A stretch of DNA of 34,198 bases, from positions 1 to 34,198 of the forward strand of contig JAEWSQ010000020.1 in the NCBI GenBank assembly GCA_023398165.1, written 5' to 3'. How positions within the stretch are numbered: the stretch's first letter is position 1; each line of letters opens with the position of its first letter. The DNA is from Spirochaetota bacterium. Lineage in GTDB: Bacteria > Spirochaetota > Spirochaetia > Treponematales > Treponemataceae. Of the stretch, positions 14,321-21,974 are shown one piece after another. The position numbers and the translations under genes were made by a program. Under the pieces are notes generated by a model. The model was given only the letters and a program-made list of their open reading frames with translations, did not search any database and was not told where the DNA came from.

Positions 14321-16039
14321 ATGTACGAAACTTATGTAAAACAAATGACCGAAGCAGCAACTGCAAGCGAAAGGCGTTCCATTATTGCAGAAATGTGCCG
14401 AATGTTTGCATTCAAAACGCAGAAAGCATACCGCGTTTTACATGAGGCGGGTTGGGAGTCGAGCCGTAAAAAAAGGACCGATGCGGGGAGTACGACAGTT
14501 ACGCCGGATCAACTAAAAATGGTTGCTTCCATTGTGAGAAACAGCATTCGTAAAAACGGCAAGGTAACGATGCCTGTCAATGTTGCCCGATCAATTCTTA
14601 TACAAAACGGCATAGACTTACAGGTGAATGATTCCCGATTACGGGAATTGCTCAGGGAGGCTTCCTTGTGTGCAGAAGAGGCAAAAGTGCCGACACCTCA
14701 CCAGAGAATGAGAACGCTGTATCCGAACCATGTCCATCAGGCAGATCCGTCAGTCGCTCTTTTATATTACGCTCCGGGCGGAAAACAAAAAATAGTTGGA
14801 GACGATGAGGAATATAAAAATAAATCGTTTCTTGCAGAAAAAGTAAAATGCTGGCGGTACGTACTTACCGATCATTACTCCGGTTCGATCTGTGTCCGGT
14901 ATTATGCATCAGCTGGTGAAACAGCAGAAAACATGTGGGATTTTCTTTTGTATGCGTGGGGGCAAAAAAACCATCCGGTGTATTCGTTTCACGGAGTACC
15001 GGATGTACTGGTATGGGATTGCGGATCAGCTAATACATCCCGGGCGGTAACGAAAGCACTGGGTGCGCTGCGGGTAAAAACGATCCCTCATCTTCCTGGA
15101 AACCCGAGAGCGAAAGGACAGGTTGAGTGCGGAAATAATCTTGTGGAAACACAATTTGAAAGCCGCCTTAAACTTGAGCCGGTACACTCGATTGAAGAGC
15201 TCAATGAAGCGGTTGAACGCTGGTGTGCTGCCTATAATGCGAACCTGCTTGAATCGCAGGACACGAGGATAACACGAGCAGGAAGAAAAATTGCAAGCCG
15301 GACAGAACTCTGGGAACGAATACAAGAAAATCAGCTTCGAGAGCTTCCCGATGAAGATATCTGCCGTTTAATTTTTACCACCGGTGTACAGACCCGTAAA
15401 CTTGGCGGAGATCTTGCATTCAGTATAGTGCATCCCAAAACAAAAATTCCGATGCGCTACAGTCTTTCAGGTCTTCCCGGCATTCTAGTCGGAATGGATG
15501 TAAATGTCCAACCGATCCTCGTGGATGTAAAACCGCTTGTGGTCGTGAGTTATACCGTTAATGGTGAAATTGTTTCACATGAAATAGAACCCATCGAGTT
15601 TGACGAAGCAGGGTTTGATCTTGGAGCTCCGGTGTTCGGTGAAAATTACAAACGCAATCCTGACACACAGAGGGAAAAAACAGCGGTGGAACTTGCAGAT
15701 CTTGCACTGGGCGATTCTAGTAAAAAAGGCTCTGTACCGTTTACAAAAGTGACAAACGGTACAGGGTTATCTGCACACAGTTACATAAATCCTGAAAACC
15801 GTTTTGCACAGCAGCAGACAGGAAAGCAAATCAAGGTGTCTGCCTCAACGGTCGAAGTCCATGAAATTCTGGTGTCGGCAGTGGAAGCTGCAAAACGATT
15901 CAAAGCACGAGCCGGGTACATCCCGGAAGGTTTCATCAGTATGTTGAGAGCCGAGTATCCCGAAGGAGTTCCGGTTAACCGCATTGATGATTTAGTACAC
16001 GAATACGACGGCAATACCGGCGATATCAAAATGGCATAA
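14321..16039 (+). CDS. A: Transposase A, MuA-like DDE recombinase
   Basis: This 572-residue protein should bind the phage ends and carry out strand transfer for integration and replicative transposition. A helix-turn-helix region occupies about 1-50 and a second DNA-binding region about 60-115. The RNase H-like catalytic core has D142 (HQADPS), D233 (VWDCGSANTS) and E269 (AKGQVECGNN), a D-35-E spacing. A beta-barrel domain (about 355-430) and a C-terminal helical region (about 495-560), which in MuA contacts MuB, follow. It is somewhat shorter than MuA (663 residues). The start follows GGAG. MuB-like ATPase follows directly. Confidence 0.93.
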   Translation: MYETYVKQMTEAATASERRSIIAEMCRMFAFKTQKAYRVLHEAGWESSRKKRTDAGSTTVTPDQLKMVASIVRNSIRKNGKVTMPVNVARSILIQNGIDLQVNDSRLRELLREASLCAEEAKVPTPHQRMRTLYPNHVHQADPSVALLYYAPGGKQKIVGDDEEYKNKSFLAEKVKCWRYVLTDHYSGSICVRYYASAGETAENMWDFLLYAWGQKNHPVYSFHGVPDVLVWDCGSANTSRAVTKALGALRVKTIPHLPGNPRAKGQVECGNNLVETQFESRLKLEPVHSIEELNEAVERWCAAYNANLLESQDTRITRAGRKIASRTELWERIQENQLRELPDEDICRLIFTTGVQTRKLGGDLAFSIVHPKTKIPMRYSLSGLPGILVGMDVNVQPILVDVKPLVVVSYTVNGEIVSHEIEPIEFDEAGFDLGAPVFGENYKRNPDTQREKTAVELADLALGDSSKKGSVPFTKVTNGTGLSAHSYINPENRFAQQQTGKQIKVSASTVEVHEILVSAVEAAKRFKARAGYIPEGFISMLRAEYPEGVPVNRIDDLVHEYDGNTGDIKMA

Positions 16040-16059
16040 AGCCAAAAAGGAAAAAACAG

Positions 16060-16917
16060 ATGCTAACATTACAAGCCTACAAAAAATTCCGCCTTACCCA
16101 AGATCCCTTTACCGGAGATGTGCAAAAATCTGATGACGTGTATCTCACTGAGGATACAAGATTTGTCGCAGAGTTTTTATACCAGACGGCAAAAGTCGGC
16201 GGCATGGTAGCCCTTCTAGGAGAAAGTGGAAGCGGCAAAACAACAATCCGACGGTATGCAATTGACCGCATGATTGCAGAAGGACAAAAGGTGAGAATTA
16301 TTACACCGCGCATTATAGACAAAGCCCGTCTTACAACCGGCAGTATCTGCGATGCCATAATACAGGATTGCTCGAGCGAACAGCCCCGCCGCACTCTTGA
16401 AGCAAAAGCCCGTCAAATAGAACGCATCCTTACCAATTCAAGCCGTTCAGGATACAGCCATGTACTCATGATTGAAGAGGCTCATGACATTCTGATTCCG
16501 ACATTAAAATACCTCAAGAGGTTTTGGGAACTCGAAGACGGTTTCAAAAAGCTGCTTGCAATCGTTCTTATAGGACAAGTCGAAATGAAGGCAAAACTTG
16601 ACGAATCAAAAAACTGGGAAGCCCGCGAAGTGATCCGTCGTATGGAAATTCTGGAGCTTGAACCGATGGGAACCGGAGAAGATATAGCTACGTATCTCGA
16701 TATCAAGTTTGGACGCCTTGGTAAAAAAAGAGGCGACATTATAAGCGATGACGGATGTGAAGCTTTATCTGCAAAATTACGACGGCAGACACATCAAGGG
16801 ATTGTCTACTCGGTAGCGTATCCCCTGCTTATTAATAACTGGTGTCGGAAAGCCATGAACGCCTGTGTGGAATTAGGGGCAGATGTAGTAGACGCAGAAG
16901 TTGTCAATTCGTTATAG
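16060..16917 (+). CDS. B: Transposition ATPase B, MuB-like AAA+ protein
   Basis: The 285-residue protein has Walker A GESGSGKTT (54-62), Walker B VLMIEE (135-140) and the overall layout of the ExeA/MuB/TniB AAA family. In Mu the protein coats target DNA, captures target sites, stimulates transposase A and gives target immunity near phage ends. It lacks the long N-terminal helix-turn-helix part of Mu B, beginning almost at the ATPase domain (LQAYKKFRLTQDPF), as in the TniB-like relatives. It follows the A gene by 20 bases. Confidence 0.9.
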   Translation: MLTLQAYKKFRLTQDPFTGDVQKSDDVYLTEDTRFVAEFLYQTAKVGGMVALLGESGSGKTTIRRYAIDRMIAEGQKVRIITPRIIDKARLTTGSICDAIIQDCSSEQPRRTLEAKARQIERILTNSSRSGYSHVLMIEEAHDILIPTLKYLKRFWELEDGFKKLLAIVLIGQVEMKAKLDESKNWEAREVIRRMEILELEPMGTGEDIATYLDIKFGRLGKKRGDIISDDGCEALSAKLRRQTHQGIVYSVAYPLLINNWCRKAMNACVELGADVVDAEVVNSL

Positions 16918-16927
16918 GAGGATTTAT

Positions 16928-17251
16928 ATGGGTGGTATAAAAACAACAATTACGATCGATGAAAGAGTATGGAAAGAATTGGATGAAAAGGCTCGTCATG
17001 AAGGATTTTCAGGAGTACCTGCACTGGTGAGGCACTTGGCAGTTAAGGAGCTAAGAAAAAGAACAGGTCAAGATACGGATCGAAAAATCATTGAGGTACC
17101 TGTTGATAATTATGGAGAGATTGAGGCATACGTTTCAGAAAAAAAATTTGGCAGAATTGAAAGTTTTGTTACTTATGCAATGGCGTGCCACATGAAACAA
17201 TTCAAGCTCACACCAGCGCAAAAAGAACGAGCCGAGAAAAGTATCGGATAA
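16928..17251 (+). CDS. Ribbon-helix-helix-like small regulator
   Basis: The 107-residue protein opens with a beta strand and two helices, IKTTITIDERVWKELDEKARHEGFSGVPALVRHLAVKEL (about 4-42), the CopG/Arc pattern of small DNA-binding dimers, then a second strand-helix segment. The start is the ATG at 16928 because AGGAGG at 16916-16921 has ideal spacing; an earlier TTG in the same frame lies inside the B gene and lacks a ribosome site. A 26-bp palindrome follows the stop. Target unknown. Confidence 0.65.
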   Translation: MGGIKTTITIDERVWKELDEKARHEGFSGVPALVRHLAVKELRKRTGQDTDRKIIEVPVDNYGEIEAYVSEKKFGRIESFVTYAMACHMKQFKLTPAQKERAEKSIG

Positions 17252-17261
17252 TGCAAATGAC

Positions 17262-17287
17262 CCCGCTACGGAGTACTCCGTAGCGGG
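17262..17287. repeat. Perfect 26-bp palindrome / hairpin between early genes
   Basis: The half-site CCCGCTACGGAGT is followed at once by its exact reverse complement. As RNA it makes a very stable hairpin, followed only by TTT, so it would be a weak terminator or attenuator splitting A and B from GemA and Mor. As DNA it could be a binding site, for example for the RHH-like protein encoded just upstream. Confidence 0.7.
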
Positions 17288-17323
17288 TTTACGGGCAAAT
17301 TTACACAAGACCAAGGAGGACGT

Positions 17324-17764
17324 ATGTCTTATAAAACATCAAAATCAAAATATATTCAGCTGATCCATATTGCGCGGTCAAAACTGGGATTATCAGACAG
17401 CGATTACCGGGCGGTGCTTGACGGTGCTACTGGAAAATCAAGCTGTACTGGTATGACCGAAAAAGAGTTAAGAGAAGCTCTTAAAGCACTAAAAACACTG
17501 GGATTTACCGTAAAAAAAATGCCGGTAAAAGAAGGCGATGTTGGAGCCGCAAACCTTGAGCAAATAGAATATATCAAAGGAATGTGGGAAGTTTGTGCAA
17601 GAATAAAAACGGAAAAAGCATTAAACACATTCATCAAGCGGCTTACTGGTGTTGAGCATCTTAGATTCTTGGATGTTAAGTCTGCACGAAAGGTAATACT
17701 TGCGCTGAGGGACATGATGAGTAAATCCGGTTTTAATCCCGACCGGCCGGAGCCTGCAGCATGA
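17324..17764 (+). CDS. gemA: GemA-like regulatory protein (DUF1018)
   Basis: The 146-residue protein matches the DUF1018/GemA family, with the typical opening YIQLIHIARSKLGLSDSDYRAVLDGATGKSS (about 10-40), MTEKELREALKALKTLGF (about 43-60), and C-terminal helices. In Mu, GemA alters host gene expression and DNA topology and lies in the semi-essential early region before mor, as here. The start follows AAGGAGG. The stop overlaps the next small gene by ATGA. Confidence 0.85.
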   Translation: MSYKTSKSKYIQLIHIARSKLGLSDSDYRAVLDGATGKSSCTGMTEKELREALKALKTLGFTVKKMPVKEGDVGAANLEQIEYIKGMWEVCARIKTEKALNTFIKRLTGVEHLRFLDVKSARKVILALRDMMSKSGFNPDRPEPAA

Positions 17765-17940
17765 AAATAGTACCTTTTTTGCGAATCGAAACGACATGTA
17801 ATACGTGCACAGAAAAGGAAACATGCCGGTTCACGATTAATCATGGAACAAAACAAGGCTGTCATTTTCATCAAAGAGATAATGCATCAGAACGGATTAT
17901 ACAGAGAAACGTATGCAGGACTATACCAAAAACTGCATAA
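17761..17940 (+). CDS. Small Cys-rich protein, 59 residues
   Basis: The product begins MKIVPFLRIETTCNTCTEKE and contains CNTC (13-16), C22, and GCHFH (33-37), a set of Cys and His residues able to bind zinc. Its ATG overlaps the gemA stop (ATGA), which supports translation. It lies just before the Mor gene. It resembles the other short Cys-rich early protein (12214-12390) in size and setting but not in sequence. No known family. Confidence 0.6.
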   Translation: MKIVPFLRIETTCNTCTEKETCRFTINHGTKQGCHFHQRDNASERIIQRNVCRTIPKTA

Positions 17941-17973
17941 GTAAAATGATAAAGAAATACGGAGAAATTTATT

Positions 17974-18414
17974 TTGGAAGAAAACCTTGATTTGGTAAAA
18001 GAAATGATAGTGCTCTGTTCCTATAAAACAGGGGAAGAGGAGATTGCTATAAGCGGTATACGCTCAATTTGTGCGTATTACGGCGGCCAGCAGATTTATC
18101 TTCCCCGACATAAACTGGAAAACTCAGAGATTGCAATAAGTTTACAGGGAATCCTTTCTGACGCAGTAGGGGAGCATTTTGGAAATATAATTCTGGATGA
18201 ACTGATGCTCAAGTTCGGCGGTGTGCAGGTATATATTCCTATGGAACGTCGTGCGTTCCGCCGTGAAATTGCCCGTGAAGTAAAAGAACGATACGACGGG
18301 ACTACCGAAACGATGAGAGAGCTGTGCCGGGAATACGGGTTCTCGTTTACACAAATGTACAGATTATGGCATCAGGCAGGACAGGACAAAATACAAAGGC
18401 AGTTTGACTTTTAA
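17974..18414 (+). CDS. mor: Mor/C-family middle or late transcription activator (TTG start)
   Basis: The 146-residue protein has the Mor/C family layout: an N-terminal dimerisation part, the hallmark FGGVQVYIP (81-89), and a C-terminal helix-turn-helix TMRELCREYGFSFTQMYRLWHQ (about 113-134). Mor-type proteins bind inverted repeats at promoters with a poor -35 and recruit RNA polymerase. It is the last early gene, so it should activate the late operons. No separate C gene was found. A second YGGQQIYLP motif (36-44) repeats the hallmark, which is unusual. Start TTG with GGAG upstream; no in-frame ATG is available. Confidence 0.85.
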   Translation: MEENLDLVKEMIVLCSYKTGEEEIAISGIRSICAYYGGQQIYLPRHKLENSEIAISLQGILSDAVGEHFGNIILDELMLKFGGVQVYIPMERRAFRREIAREVKERYDGTTETMRELCREYGFSFTQMYRLWHQAGQDKIQRQFDF

Positions 18415-18456
18415 ATTCTAACAATCATTACCACAAGATACGTCTTCCAAAACACT

Positions 18457-18493
18457 AAGCTGTTGATATGAACAATATCAGCAGCTTTTTTTT
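18457..18493 (+). terminator. Early-region terminator overlapping the start of the protease gene
   Basis: AAGCTGTTGATAT (18457-18469) pairs with ATATCAGCAGCTT (18475-18487) over 13 bp with a single G-U pair and a 5-nt loop, followed by eight Ts (18486-18493). It would end the early transcript just after mor. The I start codon at 18468-18470 lies in the left arm and loop, and the T tract encodes codons 7-9 of I. Confidence 0.85.
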
Positions 18494-19457
18494 ATCTCTC
18501 AACACAACGCAAGGTGTTGTGCCCTCTCGCATCCCCATTCTTCCTCCGGGAAAAACCATAGAAGGAATCGACGGCCGAAAATGGACTATTGGAGATATTG
18601 AAAAACTCATTAAAGCTTCGGAGCCCGCTGATGATGAATTGACTATTGATATTAATCACTCAACCGATCTTAAAGCTCCAAAAGGAGAAGAATCTCCTGC
18701 TGTCGGCTGGTTCAAAAATTTCCAAAAAGAAACCGATGGTTCAGTTTGGGCTGATGTAAATTGGAATGCTGCCGGACAAGAAGCAATATCACAGCGGAAA
18801 TATCGTTTTATTTCACCTGCTTTTCTGTCAAACGAAAAAAAAGAAATCACGCAAATATTGCGGGCTGCTCTTACTAACCGCCCAAACTTAAAACTCCCTG
18901 CTTTAAATTCCCAGTCGCCGGAAATGCCGGCAAAGGAGATGAATATGGATAAAGAATTGTGTGCTGCTCTTGGCTTGCCGGAGACTGCCACAAAAGAAGA
19001 GGTTCTGGCGGCAATCAACGCAAGAAACACCCAGCTACAGCTTAATGCGGCAAAACCGCAGACGGTTGATCTTGCAGTCTATGCACCGCGTGCAGATTTG
19101 AATGCAATGCAGACACGGGCTGAAACCGCAGAAAAGAAACTTGCAGACTTAAACACTGCACAGCTTGAAAAAAATGCACTAGCCGCTGTTGAAAAAGCCG
19201 TCACCGACCGCAAGATAGCTCCTGCATCAAAAGCGGAGTATCTTGCTCTGTGTTCGACACAGGCAGGTCTTGATCAGTTTAATAAGATCATGACCACAAC
19301 ACCGGAAATTATTCCGGCTTCCGGAGTTCCCGATGGAACCCCTCCATCAGATCCCGGCGAAAAAGTTGAGCTGAATGCCGACGATCGGCAGGTCATGGAG
19401 TCAATGGGGTACACAGAAAAAGAGTACCTGGACATGAAAAAGGCAGGTGCTAAATGA
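18468..19457 (+). CDS. I: Head maturation protease and scaffold, Mu I-like
   Basis: The N-terminal half of this 329-residue protein is the Mu I protease domain, with IPILPPG and GIDGRKW (about 24-37), TIDINHSTDLKAP with a conserved His (about 59-71), AVGWFKN and KYRFISPAF. The C-terminal half is helical and scaffold-like (about 160-329). In Mu the protease clears the scaffold inside the prohead. The start codon lies within a terminator hairpin and has no Shine-Dalgarno sequence, but the N terminus aligns with the family, so it is kept. A leaderless mRNA from an activator-dependent promoter is one explanation. The 3' end overlaps the capsid gene by ATGA. Confidence 0.88.
   Translation: MNNISSFFLSLNTTQGVVPSRIPILPPGKTIEGIDGRKWTIGDIEKLIKASEPADDELTIDINHSTDLKAPKGEESPAVGWFKNFQKETDGSVWADVNWNAAGQEAISQRKYRFISPAFLSNEKKEITQILRAALTNRPNLKLPALNSQSPEMPAKEMNMDKELCAALGLPETATKEEVLAAINARNTQLQLNAAKPQTVDLAVYAPRADLNAMQTRAETAEKKLADLNTAQLEKNALAAVEKAVTDRKIAPASKAEYLALCSTQAGLDQFNKIMTTTPEIIPASGVPDGTPPSDPGEKVELNADDRQVMESMGYTEKEYLDMKKAGAK
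18945..19457 (+). CDS. Z: Internal start: capsid scaffold protein, Mu Z-like
   Basis: An in-frame ATG (residue 160 of I) has an excellent AAGGAG 6 nt upstream (18933-18938). It would give a 170-residue protein starting MDKELCAALG, made only of the helical scaffold half and ending with the same C terminus as I. In Mu, gene Z produces the scaffold from exactly such an internal start. Here the internal site is far stronger than that of the full-length protein, which would favour an excess of scaffold over protease. An ATG 6 bases earlier sits too near the ribosome site. Confidence 0.75.
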   Translation: MDKELCAALGLPETATKEEVLAAINARNTQLQLNAAKPQTVDLAVYAPRADLNAMQTRAETAEKKLADLNTAQLEKNALAAVEKAVTDRKIAPASKAEYLALCSTQAGLDQFNKIMTTTPEIIPASGVPDGTPPSDPGEKVELNADDRQVMESMGYTEKEYLDMKKAGAK

Positions 19458-20626
19458 TTATTAAAGCAGAAATACTGAACGCGCTTAGAACAACACTGCG
19501 CGGAGAATTTCAGACCACTTTCGATGCAGCTGTTGCAAATGCAGATTGGAAAAAACTTGCAACAATAATTCAGTCAAGTACAAGTTCTAATACATACGGC
19601 TGGCTTGGCAGTTTTCCGCAAATGAGGGGATGGGCGGGGGATCGCGTAATCAAAGACCTCAAGGAATTTGCATACGAAATCTTTAACGGCTTAAACGAAG
19701 CGACCCTTGGAGTTGCCCGTGCCGATATCGAAGACGACAACCTCGGTCAGTACCGTGTGCTTGCCTCTTCAATGGGACAGGAAGCCTCGGATTTCTATTC
19801 CAGAAAGACTGCTAAATTACTCTCGGAAGGGAATAAGAATTTGTGTTTTGATGGTCAAAACTTTTTTGACACCGATCATCCGGTGTATCCAAACACAGAC
19901 GGAACAGGAACCGTACAGTCTGTCTCAAACATACAGGGCTCTGTCTCTGCGCTTGGCTCTCCGTGGTATATTGTTTGTCTCGCAAAACCATTAAAACCTT
20001 TCATCATACAGGAAAGAGTTAAACCGCAGTTTGATGAAATTACCTCTACCCAGAATGATACCGTCTTTATGAAAGACCAGTATCTGTACGGAATTAGGCA
20101 TCGTGGAGCGTTCGGATACGGGTTGTGGCAGATGGCTGTTGCCAGCAGGGAAACACTCAACGCTGCAAATTTTGAGGCAGCTTTCCTTAAAATGTGTGAG
20201 TTTACCCGTGACGGCGGAGACCCTATGGGTCTAGTTCCGACACACCTTGTCGTACCCGCAAGTCTCCGTTCTGCAGCTGAGGATATTCTCGACAAGCAAA
20301 ACCTCTCGGGCGGCGAATCAAACAAAAACTACAAAAAAGTAGAATTGATCGTAAGCCCATGGCTTGACGGACGCGCAATAGTTGCAGCTCCGACATCGAA
20401 TGTCTCAACGGGAACCTATGCAACAGCTCAGTCTGTTACTCTTTCCTGTGCTACATCGGGTGCCTCAATTTACTACACCGATGACGGTACTACCCCGACA
20501 GCAGCCTCTACTGCCTACACTGGTGCAATCACTGTTTCTGCAACAAAGACCATCAAGGCAATTGCTCTCAAGAGCGGCATGATTACGTCGGACGTACTCA
20601 CTGCTGTAATCACCATCAGCGCGTAA
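19454..20626 (+). CDS. T: Major capsid protein, Mu T-like, with C-terminal Ig-like domain
   Basis: Residues 1 to about 310 match Mu T, the HK97-fold major head subunit, including LRGEFQTTFDAAVANADW near the start and the FDGQNFFDTDHPVY segment (about 136-150). Mu T is about 305 residues long; this protein has 390. The extra C-terminal 75-80 residues (VSTGTYATAQSVTLSC through TIKAIALKSGM) are a chitobiase/FN3-like beta-sandwich domain seen in cell-surface proteins. It probably decorates the capsid outside and may aid particle stability or surface attachment. It begins in an ATGA overlap with I; a hairpin follows the stop. Confidence 0.9.
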   Translation: MIIKAEILNALRTTLRGEFQTTFDAAVANADWKKLATIIQSSTSSNTYGWLGSFPQMRGWAGDRVIKDLKEFAYEIFNGLNEATLGVARADIEDDNLGQYRVLASSMGQEASDFYSRKTAKLLSEGNKNLCFDGQNFFDTDHPVYPNTDGTGTVQSVSNIQGSVSALGSPWYIVCLAKPLKPFIIQERVKPQFDEITSTQNDTVFMKDQYLYGIRHRGAFGYGLWQMAVASRETLNAANFEAAFLKMCEFTRDGGDPMGLVPTHLVVPASLRSAAEDILDKQNLSGGESNKNYKKVELIVSPWLDGRAIVAAPTSNVSTGTYATAQSVTLSCATSGASIYYTDDGTTPTAASTAYTGAITVSATKTIKAIALKSGMITSDVLTAVITISA

Positions 20627-20633
20627 AAGCTAT

Positions 20634-20659
20634 AAAGCGGGGCTGTATAGCCCTGCTTT
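20634..20659 (+). terminator. Hairpin after the capsid gene (leaky terminator or mRNA end)
   Basis: AAAGCGGGGCT (20634-20644) pairs with AGCCCTGCTTT (20649-20659) over 11 bp with one G-U pair and a 4-nt loop, followed by CTGTATG rather than a T tract. It sits 7 bases after the major capsid stop. It may partly terminate or protect the capsid mRNA, raising capsid dose over the tail genes. Confidence 0.55.
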
Positions 20660-20682
20660 CTGTATGATAAGGGAATCATTAA

Positions 20683-21075
20683 ATGACAGAAAAAGAAAAA
20701 CTGGAAAAGAAAAAGGAAGGGTTGTCCAAAGCGATACAGAACCAAAATACGGTTCTGGAAGAAAAAAAGGCAGCTCTTTTAACAGCAGAAAAAAGCGGAA
20801 AGAAGGATGCTATTGAAAAGGCAACGAATGATGTAGCTGCTGCAAGTACAAAACTTGAGAAGCTCACATCTGATTTAACTGCATTGGAAAATGCTCCTCC
20901 GGAGCCTGAACAAACGGCTCCTTCTAAAGTGTCTCTCACTCTGAGGCATACAACAAAAAGTCTCTTTTACTTCCGATGCGGTTTACGCCTGACAAAAAAC
21001 TTTGAAGGCTACAACGTACCGGAAGAAGATGTTTTACGGTTGTTAGCAGATCCGTGGATTGAGCAAAAGGCGTAG
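20683..21075 (+). CDS. gp35: Mu gp35-like head protein with N-terminal coiled coil
   Basis: The 130-residue protein has a long Lys/Glu/Ala-rich coiled coil (about 2-70), a Pro-rich linker (PPEPEQTAPS) and a small C-terminal domain, LRHTTKSLFYFRCGLRLTKNFEGYNVPEEDVLRLLADPWIE. That final part resembles the domain found in the gene after the capsid in FluMu-like prophages (gp35/HI1506 type). The coiled coil appears to be an added extension. Role in the head is unproven; it may be a minor or decoration component. First gene after the capsid hairpin. Confidence 0.65.
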   Translation: MTEKEKLEKKKEGLSKAIQNQNTVLEEKKAALLTAEKSGKKDAIEKATNDVAAASTKLEKLTSDLTALENAPPEPEQTAPSKVSLTLRHTTKSLFYFRCGLRLTKNFEGYNVPEEDVLRLLADPWIEQKA

Positions 21076-21078
21076 TGT

Positions 21079-21516
21079 ATGGAACCCTTGATTACTGCAC
21101 TGGAACTTGAAGCCTGTACGACAGCGAATACACTTCCCTTATCGTCTGACGGGGAGACACTCGATACTGCACGTATTACGATAGCTCTTCAACAGGCAAC
21201 CGGAATAATCGTCGCTCAATTACCATGGCTTTTAGGTAATGACGGTGAGATTTCCCGCCCAGTACCAGCGCAGTTTCAAGCGGCTCTTGAAAGCGTCTGT
21301 GCAGATATTGCCCTTCTCCGGTTGGTCGGAAAAGTAGGTTCGAGTGAAGATGATCAGGCAAAGTACGATGCAAGCGTAAAGCTTCTCTCAAAAATTGACA
21401 AAGAATATAAAGGCGGCCTCTCTGGTCCGGGCATTCAGGAAAGTTCAATTGTCTACCCTGACGATGAGGAAGGGATTGATGACAGCCGGTTTTTCAAAAA
21501 AGGCAGGCTGCAGTAA
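21079..21516 (+). CDS. gp36: Head-tail connector, Mu gp36-like (DUF1320)
   Basis: This 145-residue protein has the DUF1320 pattern: an N-terminal helical part with ITALELEACTTANTLP, the central helix QFQAALESVCADIALLRLVG (about 74-93), and the conserved C-terminal DDSRFFKKGRL. In Mu the protein belongs to the head-completion or connector set between capsid and tail. It is packed tightly between neighbours (3 bases after gp35, TAATG to gpG), so translation is coupled. No anomaly. Confidence 0.85.
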   Translation: MEPLITALELEACTTANTLPLSSDGETLDTARITIALQQATGIIVAQLPWLLGNDGEISRPVPAQFQAALESVCADIALLRLVGKVGSSEDDQAKYDASVKLLSKIDKEYKGGLSGPGIQESSIVYPDDEEGIDDSRFFKKGRLQ

Positions 21517-21974
21517 TGGCAAGTGCAGCGGTTGAAATCAATGTAAAAGAAGTTGTCAGCCTCGCCTCTAAACTTTCAGGACTCGCATTAAAACCTAGTG
21601 AAAGAGAAAAACTCCTTACCAGTCTTGGTGTTGAACTTGAAGCACAAACACAAGAAAGATTTGACACAAAGGTTGACCCGGAAGGCAATGAATGGGAAGA
21701 ACTCAGCGAAAAATACCGTGCTTATCTTTCAAAAAGATTTCCCGGTGCTGAACCACAGCTCGTGGTTTCAGGAGACTTGCGAGACACAATAGAAAGCCAA
21801 GTTGAGTCATGGAAGGTGACTGTTGGAGCGACAAAGGAATATGCGGCTGTTCATAACTTTGGATTTGAAAAAAAGAAAATTCCCAAACGGCAATACCTTG
21901 GTATAGGGCTTGAAGACGAAAGAGAACTGGAAGCTATTGTTGATGCTTTCATAGAGGAGAGATTAAGCGCATGA
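21516..21974 (+). CDS. G: Virion morphogenesis protein, Mu gpG / tail completion type
   Basis: The 152-residue protein matches the phage virion morphogenesis family (Mu gpG, P2 gpS): ERFDTKVDPEGNEWEELSEKYRAYL (about 48-72), LVVSGDLRDTIESQV, VGATKEYAAVHNFG and KIPKRQYLGIG. It helps complete the tail or neck. In Mu the gene lies between gp30 and I; here it sits after gp36, so its position has shifted. Both ends overlap neighbours (TAATG and ATGA). Confidence 0.88.
   Translation: MASAAVEINVKEVVSLASKLSGLALKPSEREKLLTSLGVELEAQTQERFDTKVDPEGNEWEELSEKYRAYLSKRFPGAEPQLVVSGDLRDTIESQVESWKVTVGATKEYAAVHNFGFEKKKIPKRQYLGIGLEDERELEAIVDAFIEERLSA

Noticed and set aside
16901..16927. Upstream TTG start of the RHH-like gene
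   Set aside because: AGGAGG points to the ATG at 16928, and the extension would lie inside the B gene.
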